Shown here piece by piece: positions 47,101 through 59,100 of a DNA stretch of 64,000 bases; positions within the stretch are counted from its first letter, which is position 1; the number at the start of each line of letters is the position of its first letter. The notes below the pieces were generated by a model. The model ran no database searches and was not told the DNA's origin. It saw only the letters and a list, made by a program, of their open reading frames with translations. Location: positions 11,349,766-11,413,765 of the forward strand of contig NC_088187.1 in the NCBI RefSeq assembly GCF_028769735.1, in the 5' to 3' direction. Source of the DNA: Zonotrichia leucophrys gambelii (taxonomy: Eukaryota; Chordata; Aves; Passeriformes; Passerellidae). The position numbers were made by a program, and so were the translations under genes.

Positions 47101-50100
47101 GGCTCACGGCTGGGCCCTGGCAGGGAAGGGCTGCACAAGCAGGCAGTGTGTGTTACCTGGACTTTCATCTCCCGGTCCGTGTCCCAGATGCGGATGATCC
47201 TCACGTCCCCAGAGGTCATCAGCAGCCCGGTCTCCTGCTCCCAGTCCACCACCATCCCTGCTCCTGGCACACAGCAAGGCAGGGGCACTCAGTGCCAGCA
47301 CGGGCACAGCGGCAGCGTGCAGGGCACCAGCGTGTGCCGGGCACTGCCAGTGCCACAGGAATGCACAATTACACACACACACCACACAGACACACAGAAT
47401 TACACACACAGAATTACACACACACACAGACACAGAATTACACACACATCCCTCACACACACACAGAGACACACACAGACACACACAGACACAGAATTAC
47501 ACACACACACACAGAATTACACACACATCCCTCACACACACACACAGACACACACAGACACACAGAATTACACACACACACCCCCCACACAGAATTACAC
47601 ACACACACAGAGAATTACACACACACACAGAGAATTACACACACACACCTCACACACACAGACACAGAATTACACACACACACCTCACACACACACACCT
47701 CACACAGAATTACACACACACACCCCACACAGCTCCAGCTGAGACTCAGTCAGCTGCTCCTGTGTCACAGACATCTTTTTATGGAAAATCCTTTCCTTAG
47801 GATGTTTTTCCTCCTGAGAAGCTGAGAGGCCTCAGGAACAAAATGTTCAGCACCAGGTCCCATCCACACCACGTTAGAAACACAAACAAAACCCCGGGAG
47901 CACCACAGGAGGGAACCAGAGAAGAACTCCAGGACTGGTGTCTGTCTCCAGCCCCTGTGAGGCAGAATTCCTGCCTCACACAACAGCATCCTCCCAGCCT
48001 CATACAGAATCATTCCTGTCCCTCAGAGCATCATTCCTTCTTCTCAGAGCAGCATTCCTGCTTCTCAAAGCAGAATTTCTGTCTCCTAGAGGAGCATCCC
48101 AGCTTCTCAGAGCAGAATTCCAGCCTCAGAGCAACATCCCAGTGTCTCAGAACAGCATCCCTGCCCCTCAGAGCAGCCTCCCAGAGCAGCATCCCAGCCC
48201 CTCAGACCAGAATTCCTGCCTCTAAGCATCATCCCAGTCTCTCAGAGCACCATCCCAGCCTCTCAGAGCAGCATTCCTGCCTCTGAGCGTCATTCCTGCC
48301 TCTCAGGGCATCACCCCAGCCTCCCACAGCAGCATTCCTGCTTCTCAGAGTACGATTCCTGCCTCTCCTGCCCCTCAGAGCAGCTGCCCACCCTCCCCTC
48401 GATGCCAGCCCAGCTCTGTGGTGCTGAGCAGCATTTCATAAGCACTCAGAGCTGGAGGCAGAGCCCTCTGCAATGCAGGGCTGCAGCTCCTGCCCCAGCA
48501 CCCTCAGTGCCTCCATGCCAGGGTCTCACCCCACAAGGAGCTGTTCCACGAGGTACAAACGTGCTTTGTCTGCCTCTGCTGCAGGAACCATCCCCACAGG
48601 ACACCAGGCCTGCCCCAAGGCCACCACCAGTGCCTTGTACCAGAACATCCAGAGCACAAAGGGATCAGCAGCTCATCCTCTGAACACCCAGTTCTGCTCC
48701 AGGTGATGCAATGACCTTGTTCTGCAGCTCCACAGAAACGCTGCCCCTGTCTCCTCCCTGAGCACCACATCTGGGTGGGCTCCTGGTCCTGCCCCTTCCA
48801 TGGGGTCACTGATTGATGCTGGCAGGGGGTTATTTACAGACATGAACAAGATGGGGCTGCTGTGGAACACCTTTCCTTGTGAGCAGCACCAGGTCCTGCC
48901 CAGCTGTGCTGCCAGGGGCTGCTCTGGGCAGGGGCACAGGGAAGGGGAGTTTGGGAGCAGAGTTGGCATTTTTGGGGGCAGAATTGCCATTTTTGGGGGC
49001 AGAATTGCCATTTTTGGGGGCAGAGTTTCCATCTCTGGTGCCTCTCTCGCTGTGCCTGCCAGGATTTGTCCCTGAGGATATCCAGCAAGGAAGGACACAC
49101 AGATGGGCAGGGAAGGTCTCACCGAGGGAAGAGGCTGCACAGGGATTGCACCAAGGTTGCCATGAGAGACAAGCAGATGGAAAGGACAAGGCTGGAATAA
49201 AAGGAGGGAGATGATGATGGAATCCTGGAATGGTTGGGCTGGAAGGGACCTTTACAATCACGTCATTCCACCTCATACCATGGCACCACTTCCCCAGGGT
49301 GCTCCAACCTGGCCAGGGACACTTCAGGGATGGTGCTGCCTATGGTGTGCCTGGAGACCTTGCATTTCCTGCCTTCCTTATTAAAACTTAAACAGTTCAG
49401 CTCAGTTTGTGCTCCCTGGAAGAGGCAGGAGCAGGATTTGGATCACCCCAAAGCAAGGATGGAGGTGGTGGGTGCTGGGGGCTCTGCTCCTGCTGCTCCC
49501 CAGTGTGCCCTGGCCAAAAGGGATGAACTGGGAGTGCTGAAGCACAACTCCAGGCTGTGTGAGGAGCAGAAAAGCCCTCACACAGAAATGTCAGTCACTT
49601 GGAAGTGTGTGAGGGGAAGGAAAGCTTCCTCTGACTGTGAAATGTTCCATCCAGAGCTGGCACTCACAGTATGGAGTGGGACAGAAATAGCTGAACTATT
49701 TCTATGTACAAGCATGGCAGAGATGATCCAGGATTGGCTCATGTTTCCATGCTCAATTCAGAGCACTTTGGGATGAGGAGTGAACGTGGGATTGAATACT
49801 AATGATCATTTCCTTTTTAATTAACAGAGGTCCTACTCCAGGATGCTACAACTGAGCCTGCAGCCCACCCACAGGGCTCTGGCTGCTGGGCTTGGCACCT
49901 GAGCTGCTCCTGAGCTCCTCCTGCACCTGAGCACCTGAGCTGCTCCTCACTGAGATGCTCCTGTATCCCTGAGCACCTGAGCTGCTCCTCACTGAGATGC
50001 TCCTGTATCCCTGAACACCTGAGCTGCTCCTGAGCTCCTCCTGTACCTGAGCACCTGAGCTGCTCCTCACTGAGATGCTCCTGTATCCCTGAGCACCTGA

Positions 50101-53100
50101 GCTGCTCCTCACTGAGATGCTCCTGTATCCCTGAGCACCTGAGCTGCTCCTCACTGAGATGCTCCTGCACCTGAGCACCTGAGCTGCTCCTCACTGAGCT
50201 CCTCCTGTATCCCTGAGCACCTGAGCTGCTCCCCAGCTCCTCCTGCACATCCTGCACCTGCCCAGCCCCAGATCTGGCTCTGCCTGCCCTGTCACTGTCC
50301 CAGCTGCTGAGAGCAGCACACAGGGCACAGCTGGCACAGCCCTAAGCTGGCACAGCTGGCACAGCCCTGGCACGGGACAGTGCTGCTGGAATGCTGCTGC
50401 TCCCAGCCCTGCACTGCTGCAATGCATCAGCAGCCCAGAGCACAGTTTTCCCCTAAGGGATATTTTGTTCTTAGATAATGAGCAGCAAATCCTCCACAGC
50501 TCCGGGAAAGGAGTTTTTAAATGGCTGTGGTGGAAGTGTTGGTGCTTTTTGGTTTGGGTTTTTGTTTGTTTGTTTGTTTTTGAGCCTTTCAAAGCCAGCC
50601 CTGGCAGTTTCTCCACACCAGCAGCTGTTCCTGCAGGTAGAACTGCCCTTGGCTGTAAATGCAGGTAGAACTGCCCATGGCTGCTCCCTCAGCATTGTCC
50701 CTGAGCCAGAGATGTTTGCCTGGATGGGACAATTCCATGGATAACCTCCAGTACCATGTGGTGAGAGCAGCTGCATTCCCAACATCTGCACTGCCCTGAA
50801 CGCCAGGGAACGTGGCCAGGCTGCCCTTGGCATTTCAGGGGAGTCAGGAATATCCATGGAACACCACACAAAGCATCCTGGGCTCTGAGTGATCATTTTT
50901 AATCACGGGCCCTCCTGGCTGAGCAGTGAAGCACATCCCTGCTTCAATTTCCAGGAAGCAGTGGGAGGCTTGGATGACCTCACTCCTCATTAATTTCTAC
51001 AACATCCTCTCAAAAAGTGTCCCCCTCCTCCTGCCAAGGCCTCTGCAGCGAGGGACAGCAGGAGCTGGGATGCTGGGAATTCAATTAAGAGAACACAAAC
51101 CCCTGGAGCTGCCATTTCTCCAGGGAATTTATTGCCATCAAACAATCTGACCAGAGCTGTGCCAGCCCGCCCCGCTGATGGGGGCTCCTGCTGCTCCCTG
51201 TGTCCCTTGCTCTCAGGATGAGCCTGAGCCTGATCCTTGGCCAGCTCCTGGAGCAGGCTGGAGCTGTCCCTCTGTCCTTCCTGTCCCTCTGTCCCCCACC
51301 CAGCCTGGCCTGGGGCAGGACCCAAGCATTGCTGATGCTGCCAGGAGAGCACCAATTCCACACATTTTCACAGCTCTCCAGAGGGAAGGGGGAATGCTGG
51401 GGCTGCCCTCCACCAGGAGAAGGATTTCATGGCCCGGCCCTGCCCTGCCCTGAGCAGGGGCTGCCCTGGCCCTGCAGCAGCTGCATCCATTGCTCTGGAA
51501 TTCCCTGAACATGCTCAGGGATTCCTGAACCTGCTCCTGCTCTGGAATTCCCTGCTCCTGCTCCTGCCCAGGGATTCCCTGCAGCCAAGCCCTGCTAATT
51601 TTAGCCTTGGCTGGGGGATTCCAGCACCAGGCACAGCAGCAGCAGCCACACATCAGCTCTGCCCAGCTCTGCCCCAGCTCCCAGGGCACAGGGATGAGCT
51701 GAAGTGCACTGAGGAGCTCTGAATCAGCCCCTGGCAGGGGCCTGGCTGATGAATCAGTGCAGACACAGCCAGCCCTGATCAGTCAGCAAAGATCAATCAT
51801 TGATGAGCATCCTGAGGTGACACCCCCAGCACCAGGCATGCCCTGACACATCCACCATCTGCTGCCCACCCCCGTGGGACCCTGCCAGCATCCAGAGCCT
51901 CACAGAGCCTGCAGATCCTGTGGGACAAGGCTGGGGGCTCCCCCACCTTCCCTCCATGCAGCAGAGTGGGGTTTGTGACATTTGTCACAGTCCCAGAATC
52001 CCAGAAGGATTGGGGTTGGGCACAGGATCTTCACAAATAAACCCCAGCACCTCCTTTCCACAGGATCCTCACAAATAAACCCCAGCACCTCCTTTCCATG
52101 GGATCTTCACAAATAAACCCCAGCACCTCCTTTCCACAGGATCCTCACGAACAAACCCCAGCCAGCCCCACAGCAGCTCCATTTGGAGCCTCCCTCCCAA
52201 ACCCTTCTGCCCAGGGATGCTTTGAATGTCCCTGGAGAAGAGAGATTCCCAAATCCCCCTCACCTCCTGTGGCTGAGGGGGCTCAGAGAGGCTGACAGGA
52301 CTCTGAGGAAGGTTCCCCTGCTCCAGCAGGGCTGTGCCTGCCCTGGGAGCCCAGATCCTGCATCCCCATGGGCACAGACACAGGGCAGGGCATGGCACAG
52401 GTGGCACCAAAGCCACAGGAACCCAGAGACCCCTCAAAGCACAGCAAACCCCACCCAGCCACCCCCCTGAGCACAGGGAACAGCAGCACTCACCTCCCTG
52501 CTTGCTTCTGTCCAGGTAGATGGACACCCTGCGGGCCAGGCCTGTGGGAGACAGACAGACAGACAGACAGGGTCAGGGGTGCTGCTCAGGGCCAGCCAGA
52601 GCAGAACCCAGCCCCAAACAGGGAGCAGAAACACCAACTCCAATGGAGGAATGAGAAAGAGAAGCAGCAGCAGCCAGAGCAGCCCATGGCTCCCTCCCTC
52701 CCTGCAGCACAGCAATTTTGGGAGGGCAGCAGGAGCAAGGAGCCCTGCTGGGGCTGGGGCTGCTGCCAGCACTGCCAGGACAGACAGACACACTGACAGA
52801 CAGACAGGGAGGGAGCTCCTGGGAGCTTGGGGCTGCTGCCATGGCTCAGGGTTTGTGTGCCCACAGCTGGGAGGGCAGCAGGGAAGCAGCTGTGCCAGCT
52901 CAGCTGTGCCCTCCCAGAGGAGATGGATATGCCAGTTCTGTGCCTGTTCTGTGCCAGTTCTGTGCCTGTTCTGTGCCAGTTCTGTGCCTGGATGTGCCAG
53001 TTCTGTGCCTGCCTGTGCCAGTTCTGTGCCAGTTCTGTGCCAGCCTGTGCCAGTTCTGTGCCTGCTCTGGGCTGCTGCCCCTCCCAGAAGATGAATTCAG

Positions 53101-56100
53101 GTATTACACATTCCCCTCTCCTTCTCTGAGAGTGGAAATGGCCCTGAAAGCCAAGTTCTGGCTGCTCTCAAGAGCAGTCCAGAGGTGAGTGTGACATTGT
53201 GGCACAGGGGAGAAGCTGGGAGAGGAGGAAGGAAATCAATAGTGGAGCAAACAAACTCCAGTAAAACTCCTGAGCTCTGCAGCTCCAAAATGCATCCTGA
53301 GTTCTGTGAGCAGGGCTGGACCAGCTGTGGGCTTGGCACAGATGGCTCTGAGGGCTCTCATCCATCTCCACGGGGACCTGCTCCACTTTAGCTCTTTTGA
53401 AGTGGCTGCATTTATTTCTCTCTCCACAAACAGCTCTGTCCTGCTCTGCTGCCCAGTGTGCTGGGAAGGGGCAAGGCACAGAAAACAGCCCCCAGACTGC
53501 TTCACTCCCTAAAGGAAAGAAAAGCCAAGGGGAAAAAACCCAATCCTAAAGAGAAGAGATTGCAAAGTTCCCCCAGTCCTGTTCTGGCAGATGGAAGCAG
53601 GCAGCTCCCAGAGCTCTCTCAGCAGAGAGATGCACTGAAGAGCTGCAAGGGCTGGGTCAGGCTCCTGGGATGAACACATCAGCTCAGAAATGAGAACTGT
53701 CAGCGTTTAAGGTCAGCATGAATGATGGTGGTCATCCCATGTGACCTCCTGCACAGCATGGGCCTCCTCATCAATCCCAGCAAGGGCTGACTGAGCCCCA
53801 GCACAGCCAGGGAAAGCTGCAGCCTTGATTAGAAATGTTCAAGTGACAGAGAATTGCAACATTAGCACCTGGTGGGGTCTGGGAAGGAGGAACACCCGCT
53901 CCTGGAATGCTGCAAAACCTCCTTTAATGTCCTAAAACCTCCTTTAATATCCCAAAACCTCCTTTAATATCCTAAACCTCCCTTAATATCCCAAAACATC
54001 CTTTAACATCCTAAAACCTCCTTTAATATCCTAGAACCTCCTTTAATATCCTAAAACCTCCTGAAATGTCCCCAAACCTCTTTTAACATCCTACAACCTC
54101 CTGTAATATCCTAAAACCTCCCATAATGCCCTAAAACAGATTTCAGGGTTACACCAACTGTTTTTCTGGCTTCATCCCACGTGTGGCTGGATGCCAGGGC
54201 TCCTTTTTACACCCTTTTCTGCCCAGCTTTCCTGGCACTCCAAGCAGGCCAATGTCTCACTGTGCTGTCCTTCTGCACGTGCCAGATTTAGAGCACACGT
54301 CCCTCTGCCCCCTCCTGACCCACAATAACCAGGGAAGAACAGGAGCCAGAGTGGGAGCTGGGGCTGAAGGAGGTCACAGGTGCCACCCAGGAAGCTGCAC
54401 CAAGGCTGATTTTCAGCTTTTCCCCCAAGAAAGCTCAGTGGCACCCACCTCGTGTGGTTGGCAGCATGTCTGACAGCCCCTGCCAGGCTGTCACCATCTC
54501 TGGGTTCTTCTCCAGGTCTGCAAAGTTCTTCCACACCCTGATGGCACCATCGTCTGGGGGAGCACAGGGGAAGAAAGAGCACAAAGCAAAGTCACTGGTG
54601 GTGCTGCAGCCCCTTGTGCTCCAGGAAGGAGAGGAGAAGCAGAGCTGAAGTCACACAGACCCCAAAGCCCAGAGTGTCATTGAACACCTTCTGCTGGGGT
54701 TGTTTTCCCTCTCTAATTTACATCCACAGAACCTCATGCTTTGTTCTGCTGGAGCTGTTCTGGAAGAGCTTTTCTCCTCCCTTGAACAACACCTGACATT
54801 CAGTGTCTCTCCATTTCCTTGACATTCATTTTCTGCAGGATTCATCTCTGGATTGGTGCCGAGGGCCACACAAGTACCCACTCAACACAGAACAGCCCCA
54901 CAGAGGCAGCAGCATCAAAGCCCAGCCCATCAGCAGCAAATCTTTCAAGAACATTGTGTATTTTTTTCAATTTGCTCCCCATCTGTGAAACTTTTGTGCT
55001 AAGAATCAATAAATTGAAAGAAATATGTCCTGAAGGCTCTCTCAGCTCCCCTTCCCCCTCCCTTAATTCCACCCAACCTGTGCAGTTGAGCAGGAGGAGC
55101 TGCTGAAAACACTCAGAGTGCCAGGTTGGAATGGTTCCTTGGGAGAGGAGCAATCTGACTCAGCTCTGCAGAGCCTCTGGGCCAGGTCTCCTCCTGCAGC
55201 CCCTGCCCAGGTGAGACAGGGACTGGAGGGAAACCCAGAACCACCTGGGGGTTTGGTGCTGAGGCTGAGCCCTGCCTGCTCATGGAACAGAGCTGCAGCT
55301 CCTGTGCTTTGCTGCTGCACAGTTTCAGCTCTGGGCAGCAGATTTATCCAGTGAAATCAGCTTTATCCAGCTGAAATCACCTTTCCCCAGCTGGAATCAC
55401 CTTTCTCTAGCTGAAATCACATTTATCCACTTGGAATCACCTTTCCCCAGCTGGAATCACCTTTCTCCAGCTGGAATCACCTTTATCCAGTGAAACCACC
55501 TTTCCTCAGCTGAAATCACCTTTATCCAGCTGAAATCACCTTTATCCAGTGAAACCACCTTTCCTCAGCTGAAATCACTTTTATCCAGCTGAAATCACCT
55601 TTCCCCTGCTGGAATCACCTTTAAGCAGCTGAAATCACCTTTATCCAGTGAAACCACCTTTCCTCAGCTGGAATCACCTTTATCCAGCTGGAATCACCTT
55701 TCCCCAGGTGTGCCACAGCAGGGGTGACCACAATGCAATGACAACAAGCAGAGACTCAGGTGGGAACAGCTTCAGCAGGTGTTGGACTGGTCAGTCCCTG
55801 GAAATTCTGCTTGAGAGGTTTCAGCACTGCCAGGAATCTGCAAGTGTGAGCCTGGAAATCCTCCTGAGCTGAGAGCAGGAGGTCAGTGCAGGGCTGTCAC
55901 TGTGATATCCTCTGAAAAATCCCTTTGCCAGGATTCCTTCTCCTGGGAAGCTTCAGCTTCTCCATGTTCTGTCCCTCTGGAATGTGCTTTGGAGGGTGCT
56001 TACCAACAAATGCATCTTTGATTGGTTCCATGTCAATTGTTTTTAATTAATGACCAATCCCAGTCCTGCTGTGTTGGACTCTCTGGTCACAAGATTTTAT

Positions 56101-59100
56101 TATCATTCTTTTCTTAGCCTTGTGATGGCTCCTTTCTCTTTCTTTAGCATAGTTTTAGTAGATCATTTTTATAGAATAGAATAGAATATCATAATATAAT
56201 AAATCAGCCTTCTAAGAACTTGGAGTCAATTCTCACCTCTCACCTCATCCTGGAGACCCACAACAATTAATAACCACACAGGGGGGAAGATGGGGCTGGG
56301 AGCGGATTGTAGGGGCCAGAAGAGGGTCCAGAGCAGCTCAGCTGGGCTGGCAGTGTCCCCAGCCCCCGTGGGACACAGTGTGCTGTGCAGGGTCCCTCAC
56401 CTGTGGCAGTGAGCAGCAGGGAGCAGTCCTGCCCGTTCAGGTACTCCATGGCCGTGATCCGCGTGTACCGGGGGTTCCCGTTGTGGAAGTAATCCAGCTT
56501 CTCCCCCTTCTCCCAGTCCCAGAAGCTGTGGGAGGAACAAACACTGAGCTTCCAGCTCTCTGTGCCAGCTGCAGAGACTCCTTACCCAGTCTGGGATCTC
56601 TCCTTTGCAGTTTGGCATGGTTGGATTAATAACACATCACAGAATCATGGAATGGTTTGGATTGGAATGACCTCAAAGCCCACCCAGTGCCACCCCTGCC
56701 ATGGCAGGGACACCCCAACTGTGCCAGGGTGTCCAATCCCCAGTGTCCAACCTGGCCTTGGGCACTGCCAGGGATCCAGGGGCAGCTCTGGGCACCTGTG
56801 CCAGGGCCTGCCCACCCTGCCAGGGCAGGATCTCAACACCTGCAGCTCTGAGAGAGAGCCAGGACAGGGGCACAGCTGTCCCTGATGTGGTCCCCAGCCC
56901 TCACCAGATGCTGTGTCCCACGTCCCCAGCCCTCAGAGCTGCTGTCCCACGTCCCCAGCCCTCACCAGATGCTGTCCTTGTCAGCCACAGCGATGCAGGG
57001 GGTGAAGGGGTGGAATTTCACCACGGAGGGCACGCCTGGGTTCCTGTTGAGGAAGATCTGATCGTCCAGCCGGGAGATGCCTGGGGGAGAGCAGCAGCTC
57101 AGCTCACACCTGGAATGGCCTGCAGAGCCCCAGCTCCCAGTGCCACCAGGAACCCACCCCAGTTCCCACCAGAACCCTCCCCAGCCCTCCCAGGGGTTTC
57201 TCAGACCCCCAATTGTCTCAGCTCTTGAGGCCTAAACCAAGAACTGTGGTGACAAACCCTTCATCCTTCAAAGAGGGTTTGTCACACACTGCAAGCAAAG
57301 AGAACAAGCCCAGCCACACCCGGGGAAATGCCAGTTTGTGTTGAGGGGAAAACCAACACTATTCAAAATACAAAATATGAAAATGCCCCTTTTTTTTCAG
57401 TTTAAGATACAGCATTTCACTGTAGCTTGTGGATTATTTATTGAACCTTCCATTTTAGTACCCATAAATTTTAGGTTAATTTGCAAATGAAAAATGTATT
57501 TTCCATGGAGACCTTAAAATGATGGGTAAAGACTTTTCCCATCTTGTCCTCAGAGCAGTTTGCTATTCACAAACAGTGCTGGGACCCCAGCACTGCTGGG
57601 TTCTGGCACTCTCTGAATTCATCACACAAACCCCTAAGCCCAGGAGACATCCATTCAACCCGAGTTTGTTTTAGAATGCATCCATTGAATCTAATTTTCA
57701 TTAAAAGCTTGTAAGTCTATTTTAATTCTTTTTAATATTTCACGTTTTCATTATTTTTTTAATGAATAGTGGCATTTCAGTCACTCAGGTCAAGCAACCA
57801 AATATGAACACTGTCTAGAAAGAGATTTAACTTCTCCAGGCAAGCATGAAAAATCCCCTTCTTTGTATTCCATCAGATCTGCCAGGCCATCTCCTGGGCT
57901 CCAGGATCACTGCTGCATTTCTCTGGCTGATGATATTCTGCAGTTTCCTGGTGTGAAGCTCCACGCTGCACTCACAGGAGCAGCCTCCCAGTGGCAGGGC
58001 TGAGCCCTGGGCACTTTTCCTTGAGCACACGGGGTTTGCAGCCCTGTGTGCCTCCAGGAGCATCCCTGGGAGGAGCAGCCCCCAGCCCTGCTCTGGGAAT
58101 GCCTTGGGGAGGCACCAGGAGCTGCTGGAACTGAGGCTCCCCAGCCTCTGCTGCTCGGGGCAGGGAAAAGCTGAGCAATGCAAATTCCTCAGGAAGCCTC
58201 GTTAGGCTCCACTTTACTCGAATAAATTCCTGTGCTGAGAGGATTCCAGCCCAAAGCTGCCTCAGAGAGCCCCAGAGATTCGGCCCCAGGTCCCTGGGGA
58301 GCTCCTGCTGATGCAGCACAGACCTGGGGCACGGTGGGAGCAGCACACACACAAATACCCCAAACAAAATGGGGTGCAAGGGGCAAACCAGCACCCAGAG
58401 AGCTCAGCAGAGCAGGGAAGGTGAGAGACATCCCTGAGGTGCCTCCTGACCACGTCTGTCCCACAAACCCTGAGCCTGCAGCTCTGGATTTGACCCTCCA
58501 GCATTGCACCCTCCATCCCCTTAAAGGCAGAGGCTGAGCTGGTGACCAAAGCCAGCAGCTGAGAGCAGAGAGGTGGGGCAGCAGCTGGGAACACCTGCAG
58601 GAACACCAGGGAAACACCTGCAGAGCAGGGGAACACCTACAGGATATGGGAACACCTGCAGGGGCAGGAGAACACCTGCAGCAGGAGAACATCTGCAGTA
58701 AGTGGAAAACATCTGCAACAGCTGGGAAACACCTGCAGGAGATGGGGAACACCTGCAGCAGGAGCAGCTGGGAACACCTGCAGGAACACCAGGGAAACAC
58801 CTGCAGGAGCAGGGAACGCCTGCAGGAGCTGGGGAACACCTGCAGTAAGTGGAAAACATCTGCAACAGCTGGGAAACACCTGCAGCAGCAGATAGGAAAC
58901 ACCTGCAGGAGATGGGGAACACCTGCAGCAGATAGGAAACACCTGCAGCAGATAGGAAACACCTGCAGGAGATGGGAAACACCTGCAGGAGATAGGAAAC
59001 ACCTGCAGGAGCAGAGAACACCCGCAGCAGCTGGAGCACCTGCCCTCAGCAGCAGAGGGGCTGCAGGGGGCCACCCCTAATTGGGCCAGGGCTAACTGGG

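Larger units (their letters stand above)
44419..47156. other. RPTOR intron, no gene
   Basis: A 2.7-kb intron containing an LTR-like element, a CR1 fragment, a candidate enhancer and a 20-bp minisatellite (listed separately). No exon was recognised. Confidence 0.7.
47264..52493. other. RPTOR intron upstream of the AGMVVDWEQ exon, no gene
   Basis: A 5.2-kb intron holding an AC-rich microsatellite, an LTR fragment, a CR1 fragment and four minisatellites. No exon was recognised between 47263 and 52494. Confidence 0.7.
52542..54448. other. RPTOR intron between the LPTTR exon and the cassette exon, no gene
   Basis: A 1.9-kb intron. It holds (GACA)n at the acceptor of the cassette exon, a ttctgtgcctgttctgtgcc repeat (52935-53075) and the 20-bp array at 53915. 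The remainder is unique sequence with no recognised exon. Confidence 0.65.
54554..56400. other. RPTOR intron, no gene
   Basis: A 1.85-kb intron containing unique sequence to about 55330, then a 20-bp minisatellite and an LTR. No exon was recognised. Confidence 0.7.

Noticed and set aside
47146..47825. His/Thr-rich frames over the AC repeat
   Set aside because: Simple-sequence translation of the acacac/acagaattac microsatellite.
49817..50257. Regular 42-bp repeats that look like a CRISPR array or a repeat protein (EEQLRCSG...)
   Set aside because: The units are directly contiguous without unique spacers, inside an RPTOR intron of an animal genome. It is a minisatellite.
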